From the NCBI RefSeq assembly GCF_000376785.1, contig NZ_AQXX01000137.1, forward strand, positions 1 through 64,000: a DNA stretch of 64,000 bases, written 5' to 3'. Origin of the DNA: Hahella ganghwensis DSM 17046. GTDB lineage: Bacteria; Pseudomonadota; Gammaproteobacteria; Pseudomonadales; Oleiphilaceae. Positions 19,128 to 28,320 of this stretch are shown piece by piece. The notes under the pieces are model-generated. The model saw only the letters and a program-made list of their open reading frames with translations, was not told the DNA's origin and did not search any database. Position 1 is the stretch's first letter. Each line of letters starts with the position of its first letter. The translations under genes were made by a program, and so were the position numbers.

Positions 19128-20324
19128 ATGCTCCAATCTTTGGGCTCTGTCAGTATTGAAGAATTTTTATCGAACTACTGGCAAAAGAAGCCGCTACTGA
19201 TCAAAAACCTGTTTCCGGACTTTGAGTGTCCGTTGGACCACAACGATCTTGCAGGCCTTTCCCTGGAAGAAGAAGTCGAATCACGCATTGTTTTTGAAAA
19301 CCTTAACGGCAAACCCTGGCAACTTAAACACGGCCCTTTTGAAGCAGAATTTCTGGAATCGCTACCAGACGAAGACTGGACTTTACTGGTTCAGGGACTT
19401 GATCACTGGGTTCCGGAAGTTGCAGATTTGCTAGACCAATTTCGATTTCTACCAAACTGGCGCGTAGACGATATCATGGCCAGTTTTGCACCTGTTGGTG
19501 GAAGTGTTGGCCCTCATTACGACCAATATGATGTATTTCTGATACAGGCCGAGGGCCGTCGACGTTGGCAGATCGGCCCAGTATGTACAGCCAGTACAGA
19601 ACGCCTGGATGGGACTCCCTTACGCATTATCAAGAACATGGAGATTACCGAGGATTGGGTACTTGAACCTGGGGATGCGCTTTATCTCCCTCCCGGTGTC
19701 GCCCACTTCGGTGTTGCACTCGAGCATTGCATTACGTTATCGGTCGGGTTTCGATCGCCCACCAAAGCCGAGCTGTTTTCTTCCTTCACAGACTATTGCT
19801 GTGATCAGCCTTCTGCGAACCAACACCTCACGGACCACACCACGAAACCGCTGAAGAATCCGGGTAAAATTCAGGATGACGCCATTAATGATTTCAAAAC
19901 GTATCTAGAAGAAATCATTGAAGATGAACAGATGCTGAGAACCTGGTTTGGTGAATTTGTCACCAGTCCGAAACATGATGGAATCGTTGAGCCGGTGTCA
20001 GAGGAAGAGTACATATCTGAGCATGAGCTGGAGGAACTGTTTCTGGTTCCGGAAGTAAGATTCCGTTGGAATGAAGGCTCAAGATTCAGTTTTCTTCCTC
20101 TGAAGGACAGCCTGATCCTGGCGGTTGATGGCCACTCGTATCCGCTTAACAGCGCGAATCAACCCTGGATTGAGCTTCTGTGCTCATCCAACCAGGTCGA
20201 TAAAGAAAAGCTCAGGGAGCTGATTTCGGACAGTGAACTGAAGTTATTGGCAACGCTATTCAATCAGGGTAGCTTGAGAATTAGTACCGACGACGAATTG
20301 GATGATTGGGGCGATGACGCTTAA
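19128..20324 (+). CDS. roxA: Ribosomal protein uL16 arginine hydroxylase (JmjC/cupin oxygenase)
   Basis: A 2-oxoglutarate and Fe(II) dioxygenase of the YcfD/RoxA group, which hydroxylates an arginine of ribosomal protein uL16. I place the start at the ATG 19128, preceded by AGGA at six bases; a TTG at 19113 is also open. That gives 398 residues. The iron ligands are the His and Asp of VGPHYDQYDVFL and the His of PPGVAHFGVAL. The C-terminal winged-helix and dimer region is recognisable (LRTWFGEFVTSP). An acidic end (STDDELDDWGDDA) overlaps the next gene. Confidence 0.92.
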   Translation: MLQSLGSVSIEEFLSNYWQKKPLLIKNLFPDFECPLDHNDLAGLSLEEEVESRIVFENLNGKPWQLKHGPFEAEFLESLPDEDWTLLVQGLDHWVPEVADLLDQFRFLPNWRVDDIMASFAPVGGSVGPHYDQYDVFLIQAEGRRRWQIGPVCTASTERLDGTPLRIIKNMEITEDWVLEPGDALYLPPGVAHFGVALEHCITLSVGFRSPTKAELFSSFTDYCCDQPSANQHLTDHTTKPLKNPGKIQDDAINDFKTYLEEIIEDEQMLRTWFGEFVTSPKHDGIVEPVSEEEYISEHELEELFLVPEVRFRWNEGSRFSFLPLKDSLILAVDGHSYPLNSANQPWIELLCSSNQVDKEKLRELISDSELKLLATLFNQGSLRISTDDELDDWGDDA

Positions 20325-21267
20325 GTACACCAAAATTACGACATGGCAGGAAAGCGAAAAAGAACTAAAGGATATTCGCAAAAAAGTCTTTGTAGAAGAG
20401 CAAAATGTTCCAGAGGATTTGGAATGGGATGAATATGATGCGCAAGCCACTCATTTCCTGGTCCGTGATATGGACGGACTCTGTTATGGAGTCGCACGCC
20501 TCATTCATGATGGCAAACACAAAGCCAAAGTAGGTAGATTCGCCGTACCTCAGGAGTTCAGAGGGCAAGGCATTGCCGGTAGCCTGCTTAAATTTGTCAT
20601 CGGCTATGCCCGTTCTCAAGGCATCATAGAAGTGAACCTCAGTGCGCAATGCTATATTCAATCCCTCTATATGCAGGAAGGATTTGAACCGGTTGGAGAG
20701 CCCTATGATGAAGCCGGCATTCCGCATATTCGCATGAGACTGGTACTGGGAACGCTCAAACCCGAAACCCAGAACAAGTTATCCGAAGACGAAACCGTTT
20801 GTCGAGTCAACTCGCAGGAAGAGTATCTCAAGCATCTGTGCGCCCTGCTCAGACAGGCAAAACACTCGGTTCAGATACTGACTTACGACCTTGAAAAAGG
20901 CACCCTGGATATCCCCGACGTCCTCGACGCCATTTCCAACCTTGCCCGCAAAGGCAGAGGCACCTCCATTCAGGTTGTACTTGGAGACCCAAGACCGGCA
21001 GTTACCTACAGTAATCAGTTTCTGACTCTGGCAAGGCGCCTGACAACCTCGATTGACATCAAAACACTGAATGCCGAATTATCCTTCCCTGACCAGGTAT
21101 TCGTTCTGATAGATGATCACGGCGTTGCCTTGCGCCACAGCCATGACAAATGGGAAGGTTTCTGCTGTTACTCTGATCCTGGGACAGTCAAAAGACTTAA
21201 AGATGAGTTTCAACGCCTGCTGAATCACAGTCATGTCTCTCAGGAACTGCGCCAGTTTTCGCTCTAG
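20314..21267 (+). CDS. GNAT N-acetyltransferase fused to a C-terminal phospholipase-D-like domain
   Basis: A two-part protein of 317 residues. The N-terminal GNAT domain (to about residue 145) has VGRFAVPQEFRGQGIAGSLL, the acetyl-CoA loop motif R/Q-x-x-G-x-G/A. The C-terminal part (from about 165) holds a Rossmann-like segment LLRQAKHSVQILTYDLEKG and the end VFVLIDDHGVALRHSHDKW, resembling the PLD-like DUF7931 domain seen behind GNAT domains in Pseudomonas. No HKD motif is visible, so that domain is probably not catalytic. The start overlaps roxA; an ATG at 20302 is also possible. Substrate unknown. Confidence 0.8.
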   Translation: MTLKYTKITTWQESEKELKDIRKKVFVEEQNVPEDLEWDEYDAQATHFLVRDMDGLCYGVARLIHDGKHKAKVGRFAVPQEFRGQGIAGSLLKFVIGYARSQGIIEVNLSAQCYIQSLYMQEGFEPVGEPYDEAGIPHIRMRLVLGTLKPETQNKLSEDETVCRVNSQEEYLKHLCALLRQAKHSVQILTYDLEKGTLDIPDVLDAISNLARKGRGTSIQVVLGDPRPAVTYSNQFLTLARRLTTSIDIKTLNAELSFPDQVFVLIDDHGVALRHSHDKWEGFCCYSDPGTVKRLKDEFQRLLNHSHVSQELRQFSL

Positions 21268-21311
21268 CCGGCATTGGCAACCAGCCAGCTTATGTCTCAA
21301 AAGAGAGAGTC

Positions 21312-22274
21312 CTAGTCCCGGGCCCTGATTTCCACATCATCCGGGCCTTCGGCTGCCTGGGTGATTAACTGACGCAACCATCGATGATCCGAGTTATTCT
21401 GCAGCAGGGGGCTCCAGGCCATTTTCAACTCAAAAGAAGGAATGGGAAATGGCGGTTCTTTAATCACCAGATTTGGGTTGTCCAGCATCAACTTCGCCGC
21501 CCGGGAAGGCAGAGTCGCAATCAGATCGCGTTGCTGGGATAGCAGCATAGCCACCTGATAATGACGGGTAAATACACTGATATCCCGCTTTTTATCCAGC
21601 TTGGCTAACGCTTCATCCACCCAGCCCAATCGTTGCACATCTTTCGGGTTGACGCCCACACCGACCCCAAAACCAGTCTTGCTGACCCAGATATGATGCG
21701 CGTTAAGATAAGCATCCAACGTAAAATCATATACAAGCGGGTTATGTACACTTAACAGACAGGAAAAACTATCCTCCCAGATTGTTCGTTGATGAAATGA
21801 CTGGGGGATTTTATCAAACCGGTTGATCGCCATATCCACGCGACCCTGCTCTACATCAAGAAATGACACATCACTTGGAGTCAGGACATCCAGGATAACT
21901 CCGGGGGCTTCCGCGCGAAGCCGTTTCAACACGGCTGGAATCAGTGCGCTTTCAGCATAATCGCTGGCCATGATTCTGAACACTTTTTTGCTGGTCATGG
22001 CATCGAACTCTTCACGAGGCTGCACGACCTGATCAATTTCCGTCAGCACAGTCCTGATCAACGGCTGAAGCTCAAGAGCTCTTGCAGTAGCCGTCATTCC
22101 CTCGCTCGTTCGCACCAGCAAAGGATCGCCAAACATATCTCGTAATCTGCGCAGTCCATTACTCATTGCCGGTTGGGTAATACCGAGGTGATTAGCGGCT
22201 TTAGTGACACTTTTTTCTCGTAGTAGGACGTCCAAGTAAACAAGCAGGTTAAGATCTATTCGAGCAAGATTCAT
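21312..22274 (-). CDS. LysR-family transcriptional regulator
   Basis: A 320-residue LysR regulator. The N-terminal winged helix-turn-helix covers about residues 8-65 with KSVTKAANHLGITQPAMSNG, then the GDPLLVRTSEGM segment typical of the NodD/LeuO branch, and a periplasmic-binding-like effector domain. It lies downstream of the 5'-nucleotidase gene on the same strand, separated by 203 bases, so it may regulate the nucleoside locus. LysR regulators more often lie divergent from their target, and no such partner is present, so that link is weak. Confidence 0.9.
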   Translation of the reverse strand: MNLARIDLNLLVYLDVLLREKSVTKAANHLGITQPAMSNGLRRLRDMFGDPLLVRTSEGMTATARALELQPLIRTVLTEIDQVVQPREEFDAMTSKKVFRIMASDYAESALIPAVLKRLRAEAPGVILDVLTPSDVSFLDVEQGRVDMAINRFDKIPQSFHQRTIWEDSFSCLLSVHNPLVYDFTLDAYLNAHHIWVSKTGFGVGVGVNPKDVQRLGWVDEALAKLDKKRDISVFTRHYQVAMLLSQQRDLIATLPSRAAKLMLDNPNLVIKEPPFPIPSFELKMAWSPLLQNNSDHRWLRQLITQAAEGPDDVEIRARD

Positions 22275-22477
22275 TCAATAAATACCAAAGCAGCATTACA
22301 TACATTAGGTAAATTATGGACCCAATTAACCTGGAATGTCATTGGTTTATTGCAAACTATTGAAGTTAGATGGATTGTTAGTCTGTGAGATGAATAATTC
22401 AACAACAGGACAGAAGGCTGAAAGGAGAGGAGGCAGTCAACCAACTGCCCCTGTTTGACGGCTTGGTATGTCAGCCG

Positions 22478-24157
22478 TCAGAGACGCTGAATCGCTTGAT
22501 TGTCATAGTCAGAGGCCTGTATAGGCGAATGCTGGCTTAAAAATGTCTTAAGCACTTCCGCATCGACAAAGCCACTATTAACGTAGCCCGGGTGAGATGA
22601 CAAATCAGGATATCCATCCCCACCGGCAGCAATATAACTGTTCACCGCTAGGCGATAAACATGATCGGAATCTATCGGTTTATTCCCGACCAGGGCATTC
22701 GTCAGTTTGCCGTCGACAATTTCCAGAGCAACCCCTGCGAACTGAGCAAAAGCACCCGTATCGACAGGTTTGGACGCAACAATAGATAAATACTCCATCA
22801 GCTCTTTGCCCGTTAAATCAACTGAGGCAACGGTATTCGAGAAGGGCTGAACCATGAGTACTTCTTTATAAGTGATTTCGCCAGCCTCAATACTGTCCCT
22901 GATACCTCCAGAGTTCATGACGGCTAGATCCGCCTTGACCTTCTCCATCTGTGCCGTCGCAATCAAGTGACCAAGATTGGTGGGCTGAAAACGGACGACA
23001 CTGCGATCCCCCTCCAGCCTGTCATCCACATTGCCTATCGGAATATTCAATTCATCCTGTCCCTGATCCTGAAAAGGCTGAAGGAAATCGAGCATGCCAG
23101 CATCTTCGGGAATAGCTTCTGCGACGAGCACTCTTTCCGATTTGCCTTCTGCATTCTTCACTTTCTTTTTGAGATTGACCGGAATGAGCTGGTAACTGAG
23201 TAGTGTCAGTTCACCATCTTGATACTCTAGGTCAGCTCGCCCCACATACTTACCCCATTCATGGGCCTGCATGATCAAAGTACCGTTCTGGGAATCAGGA
23301 AGACAGGGATCGCCGGCCTGGTAGGCCATATTGGAAAGATTTTCTGCTGACATACACACAGGGTCCTGCGAGTGCCCCCCTACGATGATGTCGATCCCGG
23401 AAACACGACGAGCCAGAGATACATCACCAGGGGCATTTACGCCATAAGCGGCATTATCATAATGACCCATGTGAGTGGCTGCGATCACGATATCCGATTT
23501 CTTCTTCAGCTCCGGCACCAAAACTGCCGCTTCAACCGAAGGCAGAGAAAATTCAATATCGCCCATAAACTCTGGATTTCCCAGCTTTTTGGTATCCTCG
23601 GTTATCAGTCCGATAACGGCGACTTTCAGTCCGTCGAGATCAAATACTTTGTACGGCTCAAAAAGCCGCTCTCCAGTATTGCTATCATAGATATTTGCCG
23701 CAAGAAAAGGAAAACCAGCCCATTCCTGCTGTTGGCGGATGATATCCAACGGATTATCAAATTCATGATTACCCACCGCCATAGCATCATAACCCAGATG
23801 CCTCATACCCTTGAAATCAGGCTCTGCGTCCTGCAGATCAGATTCAGGCACGCCGGTGTTAATATCTCCACCGGAAAGCAGCAATACCTGGCCGCCCTCT
23901 TCCTCAACTTCAGCCCTGATCTGATCAATCAGGGTTTTACGGGCAGCCATCCCATACTCGCCATGGGAGTTTTTCCAGAACCTCCCATGGTGATCGTTAG
24001 TATGAAGTAACGTCAGCCTGTAATGCGGATCTGCATCTGATTCGGATTGAATCGAGCTGCAACCGGTCACCAGCGCCGTAAAAGCCAGTGCCAGGACACC
24101 TGTACTTTTACTTTGAGCTGAGAATATGAACGTTAGGCGCTGAGCTGGATATTTCAT
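22478..24157 (-). CDS. 5'-nucleotidase / UDP-sugar hydrolase family lipoprotein
   Basis: An UshA-type metallophosphoesterase of 559 residues that would release nucleosides from extracellular or periplasmic nucleotides. The N-terminus has a signal peptide ending in a lipobox (LVTGC, Cys33), so it is probably membrane anchored, unlike soluble UshA. Metal-binding motifs are LLHTNDHHG (about residue 48), GNHEFDNP (about 130), AATHMGHYD and VGGHSQD. The C-terminal substrate domain has NSGGIRDSIEAG. GGGGAG precedes the ATG. It is the last enzyme gene of the nucleoside locus and starts 60 bases after the nucleoside hydrolase gene. Confidence 0.9.
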   Translation of the reverse strand: MKYPAQRLTFIFSAQSKSTGVLALAFTALVTGCSSIQSESDADPHYRLTLLHTNDHHGRFWKNSHGEYGMAARKTLIDQIRAEVEEEGGQVLLLSGGDINTGVPESDLQDAEPDFKGMRHLGYDAMAVGNHEFDNPLDIIRQQQEWAGFPFLAANIYDSNTGERLFEPYKVFDLDGLKVAVIGLITEDTKKLGNPEFMGDIEFSLPSVEAAVLVPELKKKSDIVIAATHMGHYDNAAYGVNAPGDVSLARRVSGIDIIVGGHSQDPVCMSAENLSNMAYQAGDPCLPDSQNGTLIMQAHEWGKYVGRADLEYQDGELTLLSYQLIPVNLKKKVKNAEGKSERVLVAEAIPEDAGMLDFLQPFQDQGQDELNIPIGNVDDRLEGDRSVVRFQPTNLGHLIATAQMEKVKADLAVMNSGGIRDSIEAGEITYKEVLMVQPFSNTVASVDLTGKELMEYLSIVASKPVDTGAFAQFAGVALEIVDGKLTNALVGNKPIDSDHVYRLAVNSYIAAGGDGYPDLSSHPGYVNSGFVDAEVLKTFLSQHSPIQASDYDNQAIQRL

Positions 24158-24217
24158 GGTTTCACTCCCCGCAATTCCTTTTTTGCTGTGGATTATTGAA
24201 ACTTAAACTCTGTATTT

Positions 24218-25189
24218 CTATGACGCGTCGCAAATTGTCTGAAGAAACAACTCGATCAGTTTCGCGTCATCCGCTTCCATACAGACAGTCACAGGAGACC
24301 GATTTTCCCAGTATTTGAGCAGATAGGTATACCCCTTCCGATTGATTGTCAATTGTCCGGCCCCTATTCCTTCGGGTACCACCCTGGCCGGACCACAGAT
24401 CACATCAAACAATTCTGGCGCCACCACATAGGCCACCGCTGCAGCATCATGCATACAGCACCCAGGTTCATCCTGTCCGGAAGCTGCACCAATGTTGGAA
24501 TAGTAATTGACATAGAAACGACTGGAATCCCAGAGCAGCTTACCAACCTCTCCCCCGTTATCCCGTAAATGCCTCAGTGACGTATCTGTGAGTATCACCT
24601 TATGAGTAACGTCCAGACCAACAACAACGACATTAGCCCCCGATCCCATCACAATATCCGCACTATGCGGATCAGAGAGGAAGTTGGCTTCGGCTACCGG
24701 TGATACATTGCCTGGTTCATCGACGGCACCGCCCATTATGACCAATTGCTTCAGCTTCTTCGGCAGCTCCGGATCCAGTCTTAACGCCAAAGCCACATTG
24801 GTAAGCGGCCCGATGGCAACCAAAGTCAGTTCTCCACCATATTCATTGGCTTTATCCACAATGAACTGAGCAGCAGACTCTGATACCGGTGCCCGGCCTC
24901 CGGAAGGCTGGATATCAATGTTGCCCAGACCGTCTTTTCCGTGCACAAAATCAGGATGAGGGAACGGTGGTTGAATCAAAGGAACCGCAGCACCCTTCGC
25001 TACGGGCACCTGAGGTGCACCAAAGGATTCAAGTAAAGCAAGCGCGTTGCTGGTAGCCTGGTTAACCGACACATTGCCGAATACAGTCGTAATACCAGCA
25101 AGCTCAATCTCGGGATGCCCCAGGGCAAAGGCAATCGCCATTGCATCGTCGACCCCGGGATCTGTATCAATAATGATAGGTTGAATCAT
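24218..25189 (-). CDS. Inosine-uridine-type nucleoside hydrolase
   Basis: Hydrolyses ribonucleosides to base and ribose. The 323 residues carry the calcium-binding family signature [19 protein letters not shown] at the N-terminus, the [19 protein letters not shown] motif (about residue 150) and the HDAAAVAYV segment with the metal-binding Asp (about 245). Substrate preference (pyrimidine as RihA/B or broad as RihC) cannot be read from the sequence. The start overlaps the kinase stop by four bases (ATGA). Confidence 0.92.
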   Translation of the reverse strand: MIQPIIIDTDPGVDDAMAIAFALGHPEIELAGITTVFGNVSVNQATSNALALLESFGAPQVPVAKGAAVPLIQPPFPHPDFVHGKDGLGNIDIQPSGGRAPVSESAAQFIVDKANEYGGELTLVAIGPLTNVALALRLDPELPKKLKQLVIMGGAVDEPGNVSPVAEANFLSDPHSADIVMGSGANVVVVGLDVTHKVILTDTSLRHLRDNGGEVGKLLWDSSRFYVNYYSNIGAASGQDEPGCCMHDAAAVAYVVAPELFDVICGPARVVPEGIGAGQLTINRKGYTYLLKYWENRSPVTVCMEADDAKLIELFLQTICDAS

Positions 25190-26061
25190 TCAGTTACCTC
25201 ACTGGCATAGGGAATACTGGTAGATGCACCAGCTCGGGTTACAGCAATGGCCGAAGCGGATATCGCCCGGTTTAAAGCAGCTTCATGGGACAGCCCTTGA
25301 ATGACACTTGCCAGGAAATATCCGACAAATGTATCCCCCGCCCCTGTCGTGTCTACAGCCTGGACGGATTTGGCTGGCAACCGGATATGCTCGCTGGAGG
25401 ATGACAGCAAAGCGCCTTCCCCTCCCAGCGTCATGACCAGTGTCGTTTCTGGGTATCGCTCGTTCAAAAAACGGAGCGCGTCCTGAGCCGAATCCGTACC
25501 GGCAAGATCAGAGGCTTCGATCTGATTGACAAACAGCAGATCAACAGCCTCCAATGGAAGTTGAGCAACGTCTGGAGTCATAGGTGCAGGGTTAAACGCA
25601 ATATTCACCCCCCGCTCGCGGGCAGCCTCTATCGCCCAAACAATGCCATTACACTCATTCTGAATCAGCAGCCAGTCATCAGAGCCAAGTTGACTTACAG
25701 CTGATTCAATCCGCTCCCGGGCAAAACAGCGATTTGCTCCACCATAAAGCAGGATCGCGTTCTCTGCGTCCTGATCCACCTGAATAATGGCATGCCCGCT
25801 AGGTCCATCAACCTTTTCAATCCAGGAGGTGCCTACCTGATTTTCAGCCAGATAATCGATAATCCAGTCGTCAGACTGGCCGATAGCACCTAGATGTTGG
25901 ACTGTAACCCCAGCTCGCGCCAGAGCGATAGACTGGTTGGCCCCCTTGCCTCCCAGCACCGTATCCAATTGAGCCGCACTTAAGGTTTCTCCAGGGCGGA
26001 CAAAGTGAGGCACCTGATAAACATAGTCGATATTGATCGACCCGAAATTCAACACTTTCAC
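25186..26061 (-). CDS. Ribokinase-like PfkB-family sugar kinase
   Basis: A 291-residue PfkB-family kinase. The N-terminal glycine pair lies in [20 protein letters not shown] and the C-terminal catalytic Asp in [17 protein letters not shown]. Ribokinase is the expected activity, since the next gene frees ribose from nucleosides, but adenosine or other nucleoside kinase activity in the same family is possible. Translation starts with GTG, with GGGAG eight bases before. There is a 196-base gap to the permease gene upstream. Confidence 0.88.
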   Translation of the reverse strand: MKVLNFGSINIDYVYQVPHFVRPGETLSAAQLDTVLGGKGANQSIALARAGVTVQHLGAIGQSDDWIIDYLAENQVGTSWIEKVDGPSGHAIIQVDQDAENAILLYGGANRCFARERIESAVSQLGSDDWLLIQNECNGIVWAIEAARERGVNIAFNPAPMTPDVAQLPLEAVDLLFVNQIEASDLAGTDSAQDALRFLNERYPETTLVMTLGGEGALLSSSSEHIRLPAKSVQAVDTTGAGDTFVGYFLASVIQGLSHEAALNRAISASAIAVTRAGASTSIPYASEVTE

Positions 26062-26160
26062 AGGCTGTCTCCCGGTTTCATTGAGTAGTCCATGCTGTCA
26101 TCCTTTTCTGATAACAGATCCTTGTTCTTGTTAATTACAACAAGACTTGTATTGACGATA

Positions 26161-26197
26161 AGCCTGTCAACGACAACATTAATAAAGACGACAGGCT
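26161..26197. repeat. Inverted repeat before the kinase gene
   Basis: AGCCTGTC (26161-26168) and GACAGGCT (26190-26197) are perfect complements around a 21-base loop, and they lie between the permease stop and the kinase start. No U-run follows, so it is not a standard terminator. It may be a regulator site or an RNA processing hairpin. Confidence 0.4.
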
Positions 26198-26257
26198 CGT
26201 TGGTTACAAAATAATGTTGGTCACGAAAAAAAACTGCCAATCACCATCAAAGAGAAG

Positions 26258-27223
26258 CTACCTCTCTTTTACGTAAGGTACACCGATGGCTTTTGGAGCA
26301 ACAGCCTTACCAAAGAACCCTGCCAGTAACACAACCGTCAGGATATACGGCATTGCTTCAATAAACTGGACAGGAATTACACCAATCCCGGGAAGCTCAG
26401 TCCCCTGCAGTCTGACCGCAATTGCATCAAGCAGGCCGAATAACAGGCAAGCCCCCAATACCGGCAATGGACGCCATTTGCCGAAGATAAGAGCGGCAAG
26501 GGCTATAAACCCCTGGCCAGCAGTCATATCTCTGACAAATTGCGCATTATGTGCAGCGGAGATATAGGTGCCTGCAAGGCCACATAATATCCCTGCAAAT
26601 ACCAATGCTGAATAGCGCAAACGGGTGACAGAGATACCCGCAGTATCTACGGCTTTCGGATTCTCCCCCACTGCCCGCAGGCGTAGTCCGTATCGGGTAC
26701 GAAACAGAATCCACCAGGCCAAAGGCACCATCATGAAAGCCATATACACCAGAATATTGTGACCACTGAGCAGCTCAGAGTAGAGCCCACCCAATAATGG
26801 GAGATCCCGCAGGGTTTCTGCAAAGGGAAAGTGAATTGAAGTAAAGCGCGCTTCATCCGGCAATAGGGGCGTCTGCCCGCCCTGGCGGAACCAGCTCAGT
26901 CCCAGCGACATTGTCAAACCCGCCGCCAGAATATTAATGGCAACCCCGCTGACAACCTGATTACCCCGGAATGTAATACAGGCAACACCGTGCAACATCG
27001 CCAATGAAATAGAAACCAGAATTGCTGCCCCAAGGCCCAACCAGGCAGACTCTGTCGTATAAGCCACCGCTGCGGCTGTGAAAGCTCCGGCCAGCATCTT
27101 GCCCTCAAGACTGATGTCGATCACGCCTGATCTTTCGGAAAACATTCCCGCAAACGCTGCAAAAATTAACGGCGTTGACACCCTCAGGGTAGCGTCCAAA
27201 GTCAGTAAAATAGTATCAATCAT
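26258..27223 (-). CDS. Nucleoside ABC transporter permease (second permease)
   Basis: A BPD-type-2 (RbsC/NupQ-like) permease of 321 residues with about eight to ten membrane segments. It begins LLTLDATLRVSTPLIFAALAG-like (positions 9-26 read LDATLRVSTPLIFAAFAG), then SERSGVIDISLEGKMLAGAF, and contains GENPKAVDTAGISVTRLRY, the cytoplasmic coupling motif of this family. The start overlaps the first permease by four bases. The BMP-type binding protein and the ATPase upstream give the substrate class. Confidence 0.9.
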   Translation of the reverse strand: MIDTILLTLDATLRVSTPLIFAAFAGMFSERSGVIDISLEGKMLAGAFTAAAVAYTTESAWLGLGAAILVSISLAMLHGVACITFRGNQVVSGVAINILAAGLTMSLGLSWFRQGGQTPLLPDEARFTSIHFPFAETLRDLPLLGGLYSELLSGHNILVYMAFMMVPLAWWILFRTRYGLRLRAVGENPKAVDTAGISVTRLRYSALVFAGILCGLAGTYISAAHNAQFVRDMTAGQGFIALAALIFGKWRPLPVLGACLLFGLLDAIAVRLQGTELPGIGVIPVQFIEAMPYILTVVLLAGFFGKAVAPKAIGVPYVKER

Positions 27224-28320
27224 GCTGCTTTCTCCCTGAAGAACTTCGCCAGCAGAGGTTTATAGAGGAACTCCAGAGCGCCACAGAACAAAATAACGAG
27301 CCCCTGCATGACCACAACGATATCCCGGTTGATATTGGACATTTCAAACGCCAACTCCGCACCACCCTGATACAGCACGCCAAACAGCAGAGCAGCCAAA
27401 ATGATTCCGACCGGATGGTTACGCCCCATCAATGCCACCGCAATACCGGCAAATCCATAACCATAATGAAAATCGAGTATCAGACGATGCTGAACACCGG
27501 CAATTTCATTAACACCGACCATTCCAGCCATGGCACCGGCAATTGCCATGGCCAGAACCATGACATAAGCAGGCTTGATGCCGGCATATACGGCGGCATC
27601 ACGATTGAAGCCAACGGTACGAATCTCGAACCCCCATTTGGTTTTCCAGATCAGCAGCCAAGTAAACAACGCACAGAGCAATGCCAGAATAATGGAAAGG
27701 TTCAGCGGCGAAGATTCAAACTCTATCCCTATTCCAGCCAATACATTATGAACGAACGGCATCCAGGAATTTTCATCCAGCAGCCGACTTTGCGGGGTCA
27801 TCTGGCCCGGCTCACGCAGGACATTGACCATCAGATACACCATCAAAGAGGATGCAATAAAGTTGAACATAATGGTGGTAATAACAATATGACTACCACG
27901 ATAGGCCTGGAGCCAACCTGGAATAAAGGCCCAGGCCGCACCGAACAGACCCGCGGATACAACGCATAACAGTAGTAGCACAGGCCCCGGAAGGGTGGTA
28001 TCCAACGCCAGGCATAACAGGCCAACACCCAATCCGCCGATATAAGCCTGCCCCTCTCCACCGATGTTGAACAACCCGACGTGAAAAGCGATAGCGACTG
28101 CCAGACCGGTAAAGATGAAGTTCGTCGTATAATACAGCGTAAAGCCAAACCCTTCCTGATAGCCGAAAGCGCCATACAGTAGTATTTCCGCCGCTTCCAG
28201 AGGGTTTACGTCAATCAGGAGAAAAACCAGTGCTGACGCCGCCAATGCTGTCAGAACATTAAGTAGCGGCAGCAATCCAATGTTTACCCAACGAGGCAAT
28301 GCATGATCGAGTCCCTTCAT
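27220..28320 (-). CDS. Nucleoside ABC transporter permease (first permease)
   Basis: A 366-residue permease of the NupP/YufP type with about ten hydrophobic segments. The loop FHVGLFNIGGEGQAYIGGL (about residue 80) and the coupling motif VGFNRDAAVYAGIKPAYVM (about 235) mark the family. It forms the channel with the second permease; both genes overlap their neighbours by four bases (ATGA), as expected for stoichiometric production. Confidence 0.9.
   Translation of the reverse strand: MKGLDHALPRWVNIGLLPLLNVLTALAASALVFLLIDVNPLEAAEILLYGAFGYQEGFGFTLYYTTNFIFTGLAVAIAFHVGLFNIGGEGQAYIGGLGVGLLCLALDTTLPGPVLLLLCVVSAGLFGAAWAFIPGWLQAYRGSHIVITTIMFNFIASSLMVYLMVNVLREPGQMTPQSRLLDENSWMPFVHNVLAGIGIEFESSPLNLSIILALLCALFTWLLIWKTKWGFEIRTVGFNRDAAVYAGIKPAYVMVLAMAIAGAMAGMVGVNEIAGVQHRLILDFHYGYGFAGIAVALMGRNHPVGIILAALLFGVLYQGGAELAFEMSNINRDIVVVMQGLVILFCGALEFLYKPLLAKFFREKAA

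Noticed and set aside
22456-22480. TGACGGCT/AGCCGTCA hairpin overlapping the 5'-nucleotidase stop codon as a terminator
   Set aside because: The arms are perfect but no U-tract follows on the minus strand, so a terminator is not supported.
26058-26240. A 60-codon minus-strand frame between the permease and kinase genes
   Set aside because: Low-complexity residues, no ribosome site, and overlaps the kinase start; read as spacer.
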